Assembly: GCA_037833965.1 (NCBI GenBank)
Contig: AP031355.1
Location: 4,117,501 to 4,181,500, forward strand
From: Marchantia polymorpha subsp. ruderalis
Taxonomy: Eukaryota; Streptophyta; Marchantiopsida; Marchantiales; Marchantiaceae
Length of the DNA stretch: 64,000 bases
Reading direction: 5' to 3'
Below are positions 1 through 8,799 of this stretch, one piece after another (positions within the stretch are counted from its first letter, which is position 1; each line of letters begins with the position of its first letter). Below the pieces are notes generated by a model. That model was given only the letters and a program-made list of their open reading frames with translations, made no database searches and had not been told where the DNA came from. A program made the position numbers and the translations under genes.

Positions 1-271
1 ATCTGCTCGGTCTCGTCATTGCGTTTCTGGGGTTCGCTCGCCCGCTCATTCTACTTCCGCCCCGCCCGCGTTTCTTTCTCTCTCGGCAAACTCTAATCGC
101 TCTCAATTCCAAATCTCGCGCACTCACTTCTCCCTCAATCAACAAGAAATCTCCTGTGCGACGACGTCGAGAGTGTTCCGCAGCCAGCAGATGGATGCGC
201 GCAGCGCGCACAAGAGATTGGAATCGCGAATTCAAGAATGGGACGTTCTCCGCCGCCCGGTCGAAGGTCAT
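1..271 (-). CDS. U3-encoded accessory protein, N-terminal fragment (E1 LTR)
   Basis: First 90 codons of the large LTR ORF, running off the left edge. The first ATG is at 271-269. The ATG that corresponds to the family-B start, preceded by AACGCA, is at 19-17. The visible segment matches the same part of the ORF at 4559 with few substitutions and no break. The start choice is uncertain: the upstream 84 codons are open in every family-A copy seen but have no counterpart in family B. The function is unknown; see the entry at 4559-7711. Confidence 0.7.
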   Translation of the reverse strand, partial: MTFDRAAENVPFLNSRFQSLVRAARIHLLAAEHSRRRRTGDFLLIEGEVSARDLELRAIRVCRERKKRGRGGSRMSGRANPRNAMTRPSR

Positions 272-1516
272 GGTCGGCTCTTGGTCGTGAAGAACGTCTC
301 ACTTGATGGCCGCGCCGGCTGTACGCTGGAACGGTCTTCGCTCTCACGCGCGGCTTCACGCTCCGCCGTCGTCGATTAAACTCTCACGCTCGAATTGGCG
401 GATTTGAACTCCGCGAGCGTGTCACCCTGCGGACATGGGGGCGTAGCGCCGAAGACGAGTTTTCCGCCTTGCGCGGTACACTTGTTCGTACCGTCCCTCG
501 GCCAATCTCCTTCTGCCTTGACGCGTGTGTCCGCATGTCGGACAAAAATTCAACTCCTGCCTGTGCGCAGGCAGGAGCCTCGGCGGATCCTTCGCCGGCG
601 CGGAACTTGAACATCCTCCTGTGCACAGGCGTCCGCCTGGGCGCAGGCGAATTCCGTCCGCGGCGCTGCGCTGGCGCGGAAGGCGTTGACCGTGGTCAGC
701 CGTCTCCGTCCAGTCTGTCCGTTCCTTGTCTCTCCGTCGGCGCTTCCGCCGCCGCAACTCCGTCCGTCCAAGAGCGCATCCACCCGTGCCGTCCGCATGG
801 TCCGTACCGATTGGATTACTCTGGCGGTCTTCCGACGTACGCGGCGCCGCGCTGGCGCGGAAGGCGCCGTACACTTTCTACCTCACAAGGCGCATTTCTA
901 GGGCCCAAGGCGGACTTTCCGCCGACGCCGAAGTGCCTGTGCACAGGCGAACGCCTGTGCGTAGGCGGACTTCGCGCCTTCCCTAACCCTACTTCGCCTG
1001 TGCACAGGCGAACGCCTTCGTCCGCGCATAGGACAAAACTTGATTCCCCCTTCCGCGTAGGCGGAATTCGCGCCGGTGGCGAACTCCTTCCGCCGTAGGC
1101 GACCGCCTCCGTTTCTTCCAGTAGCGATAACTCCCTAAGTCTTCATCCGTTCCAAGCGTTCTTGGGCTCGTTAGAATCAGCGCGTCGAGCTCTTTCCAAC
1201 GGGACCCTAACTTGGTCAAGGCGCCCGAGGGTTGACCTAATTACGGGGGTTTCCCTACAGCCGCGGACGCAACCTCCGAAGGCGGGTTTTGCGCCTTGCG
1301 CCGTAGAGATCCTAACTGCAGAGCTCGCAGGGAGGGTGGTGCCTGTCCTTACTGCGGCACCCCAAATCCCAGATTCTACAAGATCCCTCGAGAATCCCCG
1401 CGATCTTCCGGATTCACTCTGTTTTGATGTACCGAAGGCTATTTACAATGCTGCCAGGGTACAATTTTCCAAAAATGTTTTAATTTCCTCAAAATTGCCA
1501 AAAGTGGGGTACCACA
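1..1516 (-). mobile_element. Family-A giant LTR, minus strand, partial (E1)
   Basis: Reverse complement of the family-A LTR described at 3338-8713. Its 5' terminus (TGTGGTACCCCAC on the minus strand) lies at 1516 and the sequence runs leftwards out of the window. It abuts pol sequence of another element at 1517, so E1 is inserted in the older element E0. The expected 5-bp target duplication is ATCTG (1517-1521), but its partner is outside the window. Whether E1 is a solo LTR or part of a full element cannot be seen here. Confidence 0.93.
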
Positions 1517-2745
1517 ATCTGCTAACCCTCCAGTGTCCCGAAGGCATGGATTTGGAACAGCGAACTGTCTTTATTCATAAGGTAGGCCCGTACCAACTCC
1601 AGCAGGGGGTTTTGTTCAAGAAGATGGCAGATGAGCGCTTATGCAGATGCCTGGAGGAATCAGAGGTACCAAGAATAGTGAGTGCGATGCATACAGAGGA
1701 GGCGGGTGGACACTATGCCACCAGGAACACGGTCACAAAGATCCTAAATGCGGGGTATTGGTGGCCGACCATGTTTAAGGATGTTCTCGATTACATCCGC
1801 AAGTGCGACAGTTGCCAGAGGACGGGGAGACCGACGCCTACAACACGCTGGCCCCTGACTCCCATCATGCCTCTAGCACCTTTCGAAAAGTGGGGTATTG
1901 ACTTTGTAGGGCCGATACAACCAGTGACTAGAAGTACACGAAGGCGCTACATTCTGGTAGCAACGGACTACGCCACCAAAATGGTAGAGGCCAGGGCCAC
2001 CAGAAGGGATGATGCTGCCACAGTGGCAGCATTCTTGTTTGAGTCGATCATCACACGCTACGGATGTCCCTTAGAGCTAGTCAGCGACCGGGGCACGCAT
2101 TTTCTGAATCAGATCATCGAAGATCTGACACGGTATTTCCACATCAAGCACCGGAAGACTACTCCATACAATCCCAAGGCAAATGGACTGACGGAGAAGT
2201 CCAATGGTCTGCTGTGTAAAATACTACTCAAGGTCACGGTGAATCACGCTCACGACTGGGATACGAAGCTAGCAGCCGCTCTATGGGCGTACCGCACAGC
2301 TGAGAAGATCACGACCAAACAGACACCATACTTTCTGGTGTATGGGCAACACCCGATCCTCCCGATCGAATTTGAAGTACCCACCCAACGAACGTTGGAT
2401 TTGCAGAGGATGGGCGCAGAGGAGAGTCAGCTCTACAGGTTACAGGAGGTCACGCTGCTGGATGAGAGGAGACGAGACGCCGAAGATCGCACCAGGAAAA
2501 TCCAGCTCCACCGAAAGGAAAGATACGATAAAAAGATCAAACCGGTACTCCTGCAGGCGGGGGATTTGGCATTACTCTACGACAGCAGGCATGCCAGATT
2601 CCCAGGCAAACTGCACCTAAGGTGGATGGGACCTTACAGGGTTGTCGAAGTCTTCCCGAATGGATCCATCCAACTTGCGGACCTGGCCGGCGATTTGTTA
2701 GGCACCCGAGTGAACGGGTGGCGGTTGAAGAAATACCACATGTGA
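1517..2745 (+). pseudogene. pol: pol 3' fragment (end of RNase H region through integrase), E0
   Basis: C-terminal part of the E0 polyprotein, cut off upstream by the E1 LTR. It contains the complete integrase: the HHCC zinc-binding segment (Cys pair in KCDSCQRTG), the catalytic core with Asp in GIDFVGP, Asp in SDRGTHF and Glu in GLTEKSNG, and the GPY-type module RWMGPYRV near the end. There is no chromodomain; the protein ends in RLKKYHM. The frame also stays open backwards into the antisense E1 LTR (from 1162), but that junction is an insertion boundary and not a gene start. The copy differs from E2's pol by only a few residues. It is truncated and presumably non-functional. Confidence 0.9.
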
Positions 2746-2769
2746 GTGTTCGCGTGGGCGCTCACAATT

Positions 2770-2782
2770 GAGGAGGGGGGCA
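2770..2782 (+). promoter_or_regulatory. Polypurine tract, E0
   Basis: GAGGAGGGGGGCA lies directly before the LTR start TGTGG at 2783 and 24 bases after the pol stop. The same tract precedes the 3' LTR in E2 and E5, and in family B. It primes plus-strand DNA synthesis in LTR elements. Confidence 0.85.
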
Positions 2783-3337
2783 TGTGGTACCCCACTTTTG
2801 GCAATTTTGAGGAAATTAAAACATTTTTGGAAAACTGTACCCTGGCAGCATTGTAAATAGCCTTCGGTACATCAAAACAGAGTGAATCCGGAAGATCGCG
2901 GGGATTCTCGAGGGATCTTGTAGAATCTGGGATTTGGGGTGCCGCAGTAAGGACAGGCACCACCCTCCCTGCGAGCTCTGCAGTTAGGATCTCTACGGCG
3001 CAAGGCGCAAAACTCGCCTTCGGAGGTTGCGTCCGCGGCTGTAGGGAAACCCTCCATAATTAGGTCAACCCTCGGGCGCCTTGACCAAGTTAGGATCCCG
3101 TTGGAAAGAGCTCAATGCACTGATTCCAACGAGCCCAAGAACGCTTGGAACGGATGAGGACTTAGGGAGTTATCGCTACTGGAAGAAACGGAGGCGGTCG
3201 CCTACGGCGGAAGGAGTTCGCCACCGGCGCGAATTCCGCCTACGCGGAAGGGGGAATCAAGTTTTGTCCTATGCACGGATGAAGGCGTTCGCCTGTGCAC
3301 AGGCGAAGTAGGGTTAGGGGAGGCGCGAAGTCCGCCT
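2783..3337 (+). repeat. E0 3' LTR, first part (5' end of U3)
   Basis: Begins TGTGGTACCCCAC and matches E2's LTR from 3338 onward, up to CGCGAAGTCCGCCT, where E2 is inserted. It continues at 19892. It contains the conserved U3 module (about 3080-3175) and several palindromic CCTGTGCACAGG-type motifs. Confidence 0.95.
3333..3337 (+). repeat. Target site duplication of E2, left copy (CGCCT)
   Basis: CGCCT lies immediately before the E2 LTR start and is repeated exactly at 19887-19891 after its end. This fixes the E2 boundaries and the LTR ends. Confidence 0.95.
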
Positions 3338-3639
3338 TGTGGTACCCCACTTTTGGCAATTTTGAGGAAATTAAAACATTTTTGGAAAACTGTACCCTGG
3401 CAACATTGTAAATAGCCTTCGGTACATCAAAACAGAGTGAATCCGGAAGATCGCGGGGATTCTCGAGGGATCTTATAGAATCTGGGATTTGGGGTGCCGC
3501 AGCAAGCACAGGCACCACCCTCCCTGCGAGTTCCGCAGTTAGGATCTCTACGGCGCAAGGCGCAAAATCCGCCTTCGGAGGTTGCGTCCGCGGCTGTAGG
3601 GAAACCCCCCGTAATTAGGTAAACCCTCGGGCGCCTTGA

Positions 3640-3730
3640 CCAAGTTAGGGTCTCGTTGGAAAGAGCTCGACGCGCTGATTCTAACGAGCCCAAGAACGCT
3701 TGGAACGGACGAGGACTTAGGGAGTTATCG
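3640..3730 (+). promoter_or_regulatory. Conserved U3 module shared by all related LTR families
   Basis: A roughly 90-bp noncoding segment around GTTGGAAAGAGCTCG, TTCTAACGAGCCCAAGAACG and GGAGTTAT. It recurs in every family-A LTR, in the family-B LTR (minus strand, about 57915-58010) and three times in the family-C mosaic (33300-33395, 33775-33865, 35095-35190). GCTCG and CGAGC can pair around a short loop. A role as enhancer or RNA element is inference. Confidence 0.5.
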
Positions 3731-4558
3731 CTACTGGAAGAAACGGAGGCGGTCGCCTTCGGCGGAAGGATTTCGCCACCGGCGCGAATTCCGCCTACGC
3801 GGAAGGGGGAATCAAATTTTGTCCTATGCGCGGACGAAGGCGTTCGCCTGAGCACAGGCAAAGTAGGGTTAGGGAAGGCGCGAAGTCCGCCTACGCACAG
3901 GCGAACGCCTGTGCACAGGCACTTCGGCGTCGGCGGAAAATCCGCCTTGGGCCCTAGAAATGCGCCTTGTGAGGTAGAAAGTGTACGGCGCCTTCCGCGC
4001 CAGCGCGGCGCCACGTACGGCCGCCAGAGTAATCCCATCGGTACGGACCGTGCGCACGGCACGGGTGGATGCGCTCTTGGACGGACGGAGTTGCGGCGGC
4101 GGAAGCGCCGACGGAGAGACAAGGAACGGACAGACTGGACGGAGACGGCTGACCACGGTCAACGCCTTCCGCGCCAGCGCAGCGCCGCGGACGGAATTCG
4201 CCTGTGCACAGGAGGATGTTCAAGTTCCGCACCGGCGGAGGATCCGCCGAGGCTCCTGCCTGCGCACAGGCAGGAGTTGAATTTTTGTCCGATATGCGGA
4301 CACACGCGTCAAGGCAGAAGGAGATTGGCCGAGGGGCGGTACGAACAAGTGTACCGCGCAAGGCGGAAAACTCGCCTTCGGCGCTACGCCCCCATGTCCG
4401 CAGGGCGACACGCTCGCGGAGTTCAAATACGCCAATTCGAGCGTGAGAGTTTAATCGACGACGGCGGAGCGTGAAGCCGCGCGTGAGAGCGAAGACCGTT
4501 CCAGCGTACAGCCGGCGCGGCCATCAAGTGAGACGTTCTTCACGACCAAGAGCCGACC

Positions 4559-7500
4559 ATGACCTTCGACCGGGCGGCGGAGAGCGTCCCATTCTTGAAT
4601 TCGCGATTCCAATCTCTTGTGCGCGCTGCGCGCATCCATCTGCTGGCTGCGGACCATTCTCGACGTCGTCACACAGGAGATTTCTTGCTGATTGAGGGAG
4701 AAGTGAGTACGCGTGATTTGGAATTGAGAGCGATTAGAGTTTGCCGAGAGAGAAAGAAACGCGGACAGTGCGGAAGTAGAATGAGCGGGCGAGCGAACCC
4801 CAGGAACGCAATGGCGAGACCGAGCAGATTGCGGATGGTGCCACTTCGCCTGCCGCAGAACGGGCTGCGCGCTTTCGAAGAGCGCTTGATAGCAAGAAAG
4901 CTCGATTTCTTGCTATGGGGATGGAATTACATCTGCGCGAATATGGTGCGCGAGTGGCTAGAGCCACAGGGACCACCCTCGCGCGGATTGCGTCCGCATG
5001 TTGACCGGTGGACAGTCCAAGATTGGGCGCAGGCGTTGGGAAGATGTGCTGGCATGCCAGGGCATCTCCTTTTCGACAGTGAGAGCATCAAGGTGACCAA
5101 GCAAGAAGAGGCGCAATTTGTGGAGCTGTTCAAGACCGGGAGGTCTACCAAGAATGGGTACAGGACCCGTGATTACAAGGATCGATTTCGCCGGACTTTG
5201 TCCGCGGCGCTGATGCAATTACTGCAGCCGCACCGCGCCTGCTACATCACATTGTGGCAGGTCTCTTTTGTGGAGTGCGTCATCGAGGGAACTCCAATTC
5301 ACTGGGCGAGCATCCTGCACAGGGTGATGCGACAGCACGCGTTTGAGGAGAAGGGGGGAACTCTAAACCATCTTTCTCCTTTCCTCATCAATTTTTATCG
5401 ACAGCGAAATTGTTTGACAGCGGCGGAGCTTGAACATTTTCCGCCATTGTCCATCGACCATCCCGGGAAGTATGTGCGGGAGAACGAGGTCGACACTGAC
5501 GCAGAGGAGTCCCCGACTTCTACCCCATCAAGACGGAGAGACGAAGGGAGACACACCCCTGCAGCGCGAGTGCCGCGGAAGCGGCGATGGAGGGAAGAGT
5601 CCGAAGAGGAGCAGCATCAAGAACTCTCTGCTCCCATTCGACCGCGGCCGCTGTGCGAGCCATACAGCCGGCCGAAGCAGAAGGCACGCAGACTGGTGTT
5701 GCCAGCTGACAGTGCAGACACGGCGACGATTGCGACGGAGATAGGAAGTGCGTCGCCGGAGAGGCGAGAGGAAGCGCGGACGACCGCAGGAGCGACGGGC
5801 CACGCTGCAACCTCGTCGGGAGAGAGGCCGCCTACGGGCCAAGGGCCTCCGGAGTTACCACGTGCGATGCGGACAGAGGTTCCGTTTGCGCACAGGCGAA
5901 CCTCCGCGGACGGACGAGCCTCCGCGGACCGGCGAACACAAGTGGACGTGGATCTACGCTTACGCGTGGGAAGGAGCAGTCCGCCTGTGCACAGGCGCTC
6001 GCCTGTGCACAGGTCGCCTGTGCACAGGTCACCTGTGCACAGAACACCTCCGCACGTGCCGCCTGTGCACAGGCAAGAATCACCCCCGTTCCAACGTAGG
6101 AAGGGGAAGGAGCCGGCGGAAGAACCGCCTACGAGACACCGGCCCTCGGGGCCAGACCCTCCGGCGCACCACGCGCCGCAATTCGCGCCTTCGGCGCCAG
6201 GGCCTTCGAGCCGAGGGTATACGAGCAGAGATCGTGCGGAGGCCGCACCATCGGCGGGAAGTCCGCCGATAGATGCGCCTTCGGCGGTAGGGCCTATAGG
6301 CCGAGGAACATCGGGCGTGCGGCCCCCGGCCATGTCGCCTTCGGCGATAGATGTCCGCGGCGCTACGCCTGCGGCGGACAAGGCGCCGGCAAATGCGCCT
6401 GCGCACGGGCCGGGCACAGCCCCCACGGACCGATCGAGGGAGCAGCAGACGGAAGAGCGGAGTGACTGTCCGCGGGACGACATCTCGATGCGCGATGCGC
6501 AATCCAACCCCGCGCAGCCACCCTCCGCTCGATCGCCTTCGGCGACGGACGACGGCGACAGAGAGAATGCGGGAGGCAATCAACAAGTAAGCGACGGGGA
6601 TGCCGCGCGGGTACATTCGCCTTCCGCCTTAGACATTTTGGCGACGAGCAGCGAGGCCGCAGCCGTGCCTTCGCAGGCAGCACACGTCGAGGACGTGCAG
6701 CCCCACTCGGGGCAGTCGCCGACGCATTCAATGGCGACTGAAATTCTCCACTCGGATGATGACGACGGAGGCTCCACGGAAGAAATGTCAGGAGCAGGAG
6801 ACACCGAGGAGGAGGAGGAGGAAATTGTTGGAGCGCCGGCGGCGGCGCTCTCTGAGCAGGTGATTCCGTTGCTGCGGTACTTGGATCGCAAGGTCGATAA
6901 ATACGCCGACCCACTCCAGCCGGGATCTTACATCGAGTTAGTGCGCAGGAGGACTCGCACTAAAGTCCACACCAGCAAGCTATTAGCTAGAGTGGACCAG
7001 GAGTTGAGGGACTTGAAGGAGAAGCATGAGTGCTTGTGGGGACAGTACAAGCTTAATCAGAAATTCTACAAGCACTCCGAGAAGATGAAGGATGAGAAAC
7101 TGGGCGAGCTCACCAAGGAGCAGGTGAAGGTCAAGGAAGCACTCGATTTTGAGCAGGCCCAGAATCGGATTTTGTCAGAGGAGCTCGTGCGACAGACGCG
7201 GTTGTTGGAACAATGTCAGCTCGCACGGCAGGCGGATGAAGAATTAATCCGCAGTCTGCAGTCAGAGTGTGGCGAATTGAGGGCGCAGCGTGCTGAAGCC
7301 GAATCGCAATTAGTGACGATTGAAGAGGATCGCAGGAAGGAGGCGGATCGCACGAAGGTGGAGACGGCGAGGCGAGTCGCCCACTGTCTCAAGGGCTACG
7401 CCCACTGGGAAGTGAAGGCGCAGGAGAAACTCACACTGCGTGAGTTTGAATTGCGCGCAGCCGGGTTGTTGTCAGGCGACAGTAGGAGTCGGCGGAAGGT

Positions 7501-7711
7501 AGCAAAGAAGCTCGAGGCCTTTCTGTCGAAGGCACAGGATACCATGTCCGCCCTCGAGGGGGAGGTGTCCGCGGCGTTGCAGCGGTTGGGACTGCGCAGT
7601 CGAGCGGAAGAGTGGCAGGGTAGAGAGTTAGCGCGCGGCAGTCGGCCGCGTAGGAGACGTAGTACAGGTTCCGCGGAGTGTAGTGTAGCGTGGTTCCGTG
7701 CAGGCGTGTAG
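4559..7711 (+). CDS. U3-encoded accessory protein of family A (5' LTR copy of E2)
   Basis: An uninterrupted 1050-codon ORF inside the LTR, upstream of the element's own TATA box. Residues about 85-315 form a Trp-rich, apparently globular domain (LDFLLWGWN, GYRTRDYKDRFRR, GTLNHLSPFLI). Residues 316-764 are a low-complexity Pro/Arg/Ser/Ala linker partly encoded by palindromic repeats (PVHR units), ending in an acidic run (six Glu). Residues 765-1050 start with VIPLLRYLDRK, then a heptad-rich coiled coil (about 800-935), a conserved YAHWEV...LREFELRAA block and a basic RPRRRR tail that could be a nuclear localisation signal. The blocks 85-315 and 765-1050 are conserved in family B (54490-57045). 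The conserved start is probably ATG 4811 (AACGCAATGG, 966 aa); the upstream ATG at 4559 adds 84 residues not found in B. No catalytic motif is recognised. A role in RNA/DNA binding, particle assembly or silencing suppression would be guesswork. Confidence 0.8.
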   Translation: MTFDRAAESVPFLNSRFQSLVRAARIHLLAADHSRRRHTGDFLLIEGEVSTRDLELRAIRVCRERKKRGQCGSRMSGRANPRNAMARPSRLRMVPLRLPQNGLRAFEERLIARKLDFLLWGWNYICANMVREWLEPQGPPSRGLRPHVDRWTVQDWAQALGRCAGMPGHLLFDSESIKVTKQEEAQFVELFKTGRSTKNGYRTRDYKDRFRRTLSAALMQLLQPHRACYITLWQVSFVECVIEGTPIHWASILHRVMRQHAFEEKGGTLNHLSPFLINFYRQRNCLTAAELEHFPPLSIDHPGKYVRENEVDTDAEESPTSTPSRRRDEGRHTPAARVPRKRRWREESEEEQHQELSAPIRPRPLCEPYSRPKQKARRLVLPADSADTATIATEIGSASPERREEARTTAGATGHAATSSGERPPTGQGPPELPRAMRTEVPFAHRRTSADGRASADRRTQVDVDLRLRVGRSSPPVHRRSPVHRSPVHRSPVHRTPPHVPPVHRQESPPFQRRKGKEPAEEPPTRHRPSGPDPPAHHAPQFAPSAPGPSSRGYTSRDRAEAAPSAGSPPIDAPSAVGPIGRGTSGVRPPAMSPSAIDVRGATPAADKAPANAPAHGPGTAPTDRSREQQTEERSDCPRDDISMRDAQSNPAQPPSARSPSATDDGDRENAGGNQQVSDGDAARVHSPSALDILATSSEAAAVPSQAAHVEDVQPHSGQSPTHSMATEILHSDDDDGGSTEEMSGAGDTEEEEEEIVGAPAAALSEQVIPLLRYLDRKVDKYADPLQPGSYIELVRRRTRTKVHTSKLLARVDQELRDLKEKHECLWGQYKLNQKFYKHSEKMKDEKLGELTKEQVKVKEALDFEQAQNRILSEELVRQTRLLEQCQLARQADEELIRSLQSECGELRAQRAEAESQLVTIEEDRRKEADRTKVETARRVAHCLKGYAHWEVKAQEKLTLREFELRAAGLLSGDSRSRRKVAKKLEAFLSKAQDTMSALEGEVSAALQRLGLRSRAEEWQGRELARGSRPRRRRSTGSAECSVAWFRAGV
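5983..6075 (+). repeat. Cluster of CCTGTGCACAGG palindromes inside the U3 ORF
   Basis: Five closely spaced copies of the palindrome GCCTGTGCACAGGC or near versions. In the ORF they encode PVHR units in tandem. The same palindrome is scattered through the noncoding part of the LTR (for example 3897-3921, 4199-4212, 4255-4272). Copies can be gained or lost in frame: E0 has a shorter array here. Confidence 0.85.
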
Positions 7712-7747
7712 CGTAGTGCAGTGTAGTGTTAGTTAGGATTTAGAAGG

Positions 7748-7776
7748 TATAAAATAGTTCCAGGCGTTTTGCCTGG
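7748..7776 (+). promoter_or_regulatory. LTR core promoter: TATA box and adjoining hairpin (E2 5' LTR)
   Basis: TATAAAATAG at 7748-7757 is followed by CCAGGC-GTTTT-GCCTGG (7760-7776), a 6-bp stem with a 5-base loop. The expected start site (25-35 bases after TATA) falls at or just after the hairpin. Families B and C have TATAAAGTAG and the stem CAAGGC/GCCTTG with the same loop: a C-G pair has become A-T on both arms. This marks the start of R, so U3 and its ORF lie upstream of the transcription start in the 5' LTR. Confidence 0.75.
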
Positions 7777-8735
7777 GGTTCTTTCCCATCAGAAGTATAG
7801 ATCAGGACCCCATTTCCTTTGCGTGTTTGTGTCCTTGAGTTCTGTCACCACGCACGAGGAGTTACAACTTAGCGTTCCGCATTTTGTAGCTGAAGGCCTT
7901 CGGCCGAATGTTCAGAGCTAGTCCATTGGTTAGAGACTTGAGTAGTTCGGATCTGCACCTGCGGGTGACTGCCGATGCTCAGAGCCAGTGACTAGTTAGA
8001 TACTTGAACAGTTTCGCCCCTACACCTTCGAGTGTTTCTTTCTGATTGTACTCCCTTGGGATTTTTCCCCTGAATGCCAAAGTGAAGTTTTGCTACTTCG
8101 TGTAAGCCTTGGTTGTAAATTCAGGTTACGCTGCAGCAGGTGCCTTGAGGGTAACCCCTGTAGTATTTCTGGGAATGACAAGTGCCTGAGAATTCAAACT
8201 CTTCAATAGACTGTTGTTGTGTTACTGGAATGTTTCACAGTGAGTCCTTCAGTGCGGACCTGTGTTCTCTGCGCGTTTTGTGAGTTGAGAGTGTTGTTCA
8301 CCGCGTATGAGTGACTTCGATCCGAAGTAGGCAGTCCAAACCGGGTTTCCTACGCTAGCAGCAAGCTAGTGGAAGTGTTGTAAAAGCCGGAGTTGGAAGT
8401 CACTGCCCGCAGCTTTGCCGAGTGTGCTCGCGAGAGACTTTCCCCCTGAAATCTTGAGTAGAGGTCCTAACGGATCTCTGGGTTGTGTTTCTGTAGTTTC
8501 AGGTGTGTGTGTGTGTTACGCTGCACTGTGCGACCTCCGAGTGCGCTCCGAGTGGACACTTGCAGTATTTCTGGGAGTGACAGTCGCCTGAGAATTCAAA
8601 CTCATCAATAGTCTGTTAAACGTGACACTTTGTACCCTGTGTGTTCCTCTGTCCCTGTGGGTTCGACCTTTCTACCACTATATTGCAGTTTTAGCCTTTA
8701 GTGGGTTATTACATAAGAAGCCGACAACTTCTTTT

Positions 8736-8753
8736 TGGCGCCGCTGCCGGGGA
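8736..8753 (+). promoter_or_regulatory. Primer binding site, tRNA-Asp type (E2)
   Basis: TGGCGCCGCTGCCGGGGA is complementary to the 3' end of plant tRNA-Asp with one mismatch (known plant elements use TGGCGCCGTTGCC). It lies 22 bases after the LTR end. The gap (8714-8735) contains AGAAG...CTTCT, able to form a small stem. Confidence 0.88.
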
Positions 8754-8799
8754 CAGTTGCGTCAACACCGGGGTTTTTACGAGCAGTCATGCTCGGTGA

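Larger units (their letters stand above)
3338..8713 (+). repeat. E2 5' LTR (5376 bp, contains an ORF in U3)
   Basis: Starts TGTGGTACCCCAC and ends GTGGGTTATTACA; the ends form an imperfect 13-bp inverted repeat. U3 is about 4.4 kb (3338 to just after the TATA box at 7748) and holds a 1050-codon ORF. About 0.9 kb of R/U5 follows, with an internal imperfect duplication (8126-8215 and 8516-8616) and a (GT)n run near 8500. The LTR is nearly as long as the internal region. Noncoding U3 (3338-4558) is rich in GCCTGTGCACAGGC and CGCCGAAGGCG-type palindromes and carries the conserved module at 3640-3730. Confidence 0.96.

Noticed and set aside
1162..1516. Apparent N-terminal extension of pol in E0
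   Set aside because: It is antisense LTR sequence of inserted element E1; the junction at 1516/1517 is a transposon boundary.
3656..4474. 272-codon ORF upstream of the U3 ORF
   Set aside because: Arg-rich translation of GC-rich palindromic U3; truncated in E3; not found in family B.
5983..6075. CRISPR-like regular repeats
   Set aside because: The units are short palindromes in a plant retrotransposon ORF with unequal spacing and no cas genes.
5617..6579. 320-codon antisense ORF in the LTR, present in several copies
   Set aside because: It lies opposite the palindrome-coded linker. Palindromes keep both strands open, copies are near-identical by recent duplication, and family B has no matching antisense protein.
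8500..8516. (GT)n microsatellite in the LTR
   Set aside because: Simple repeat with copy-to-copy length variation; no sign of function.
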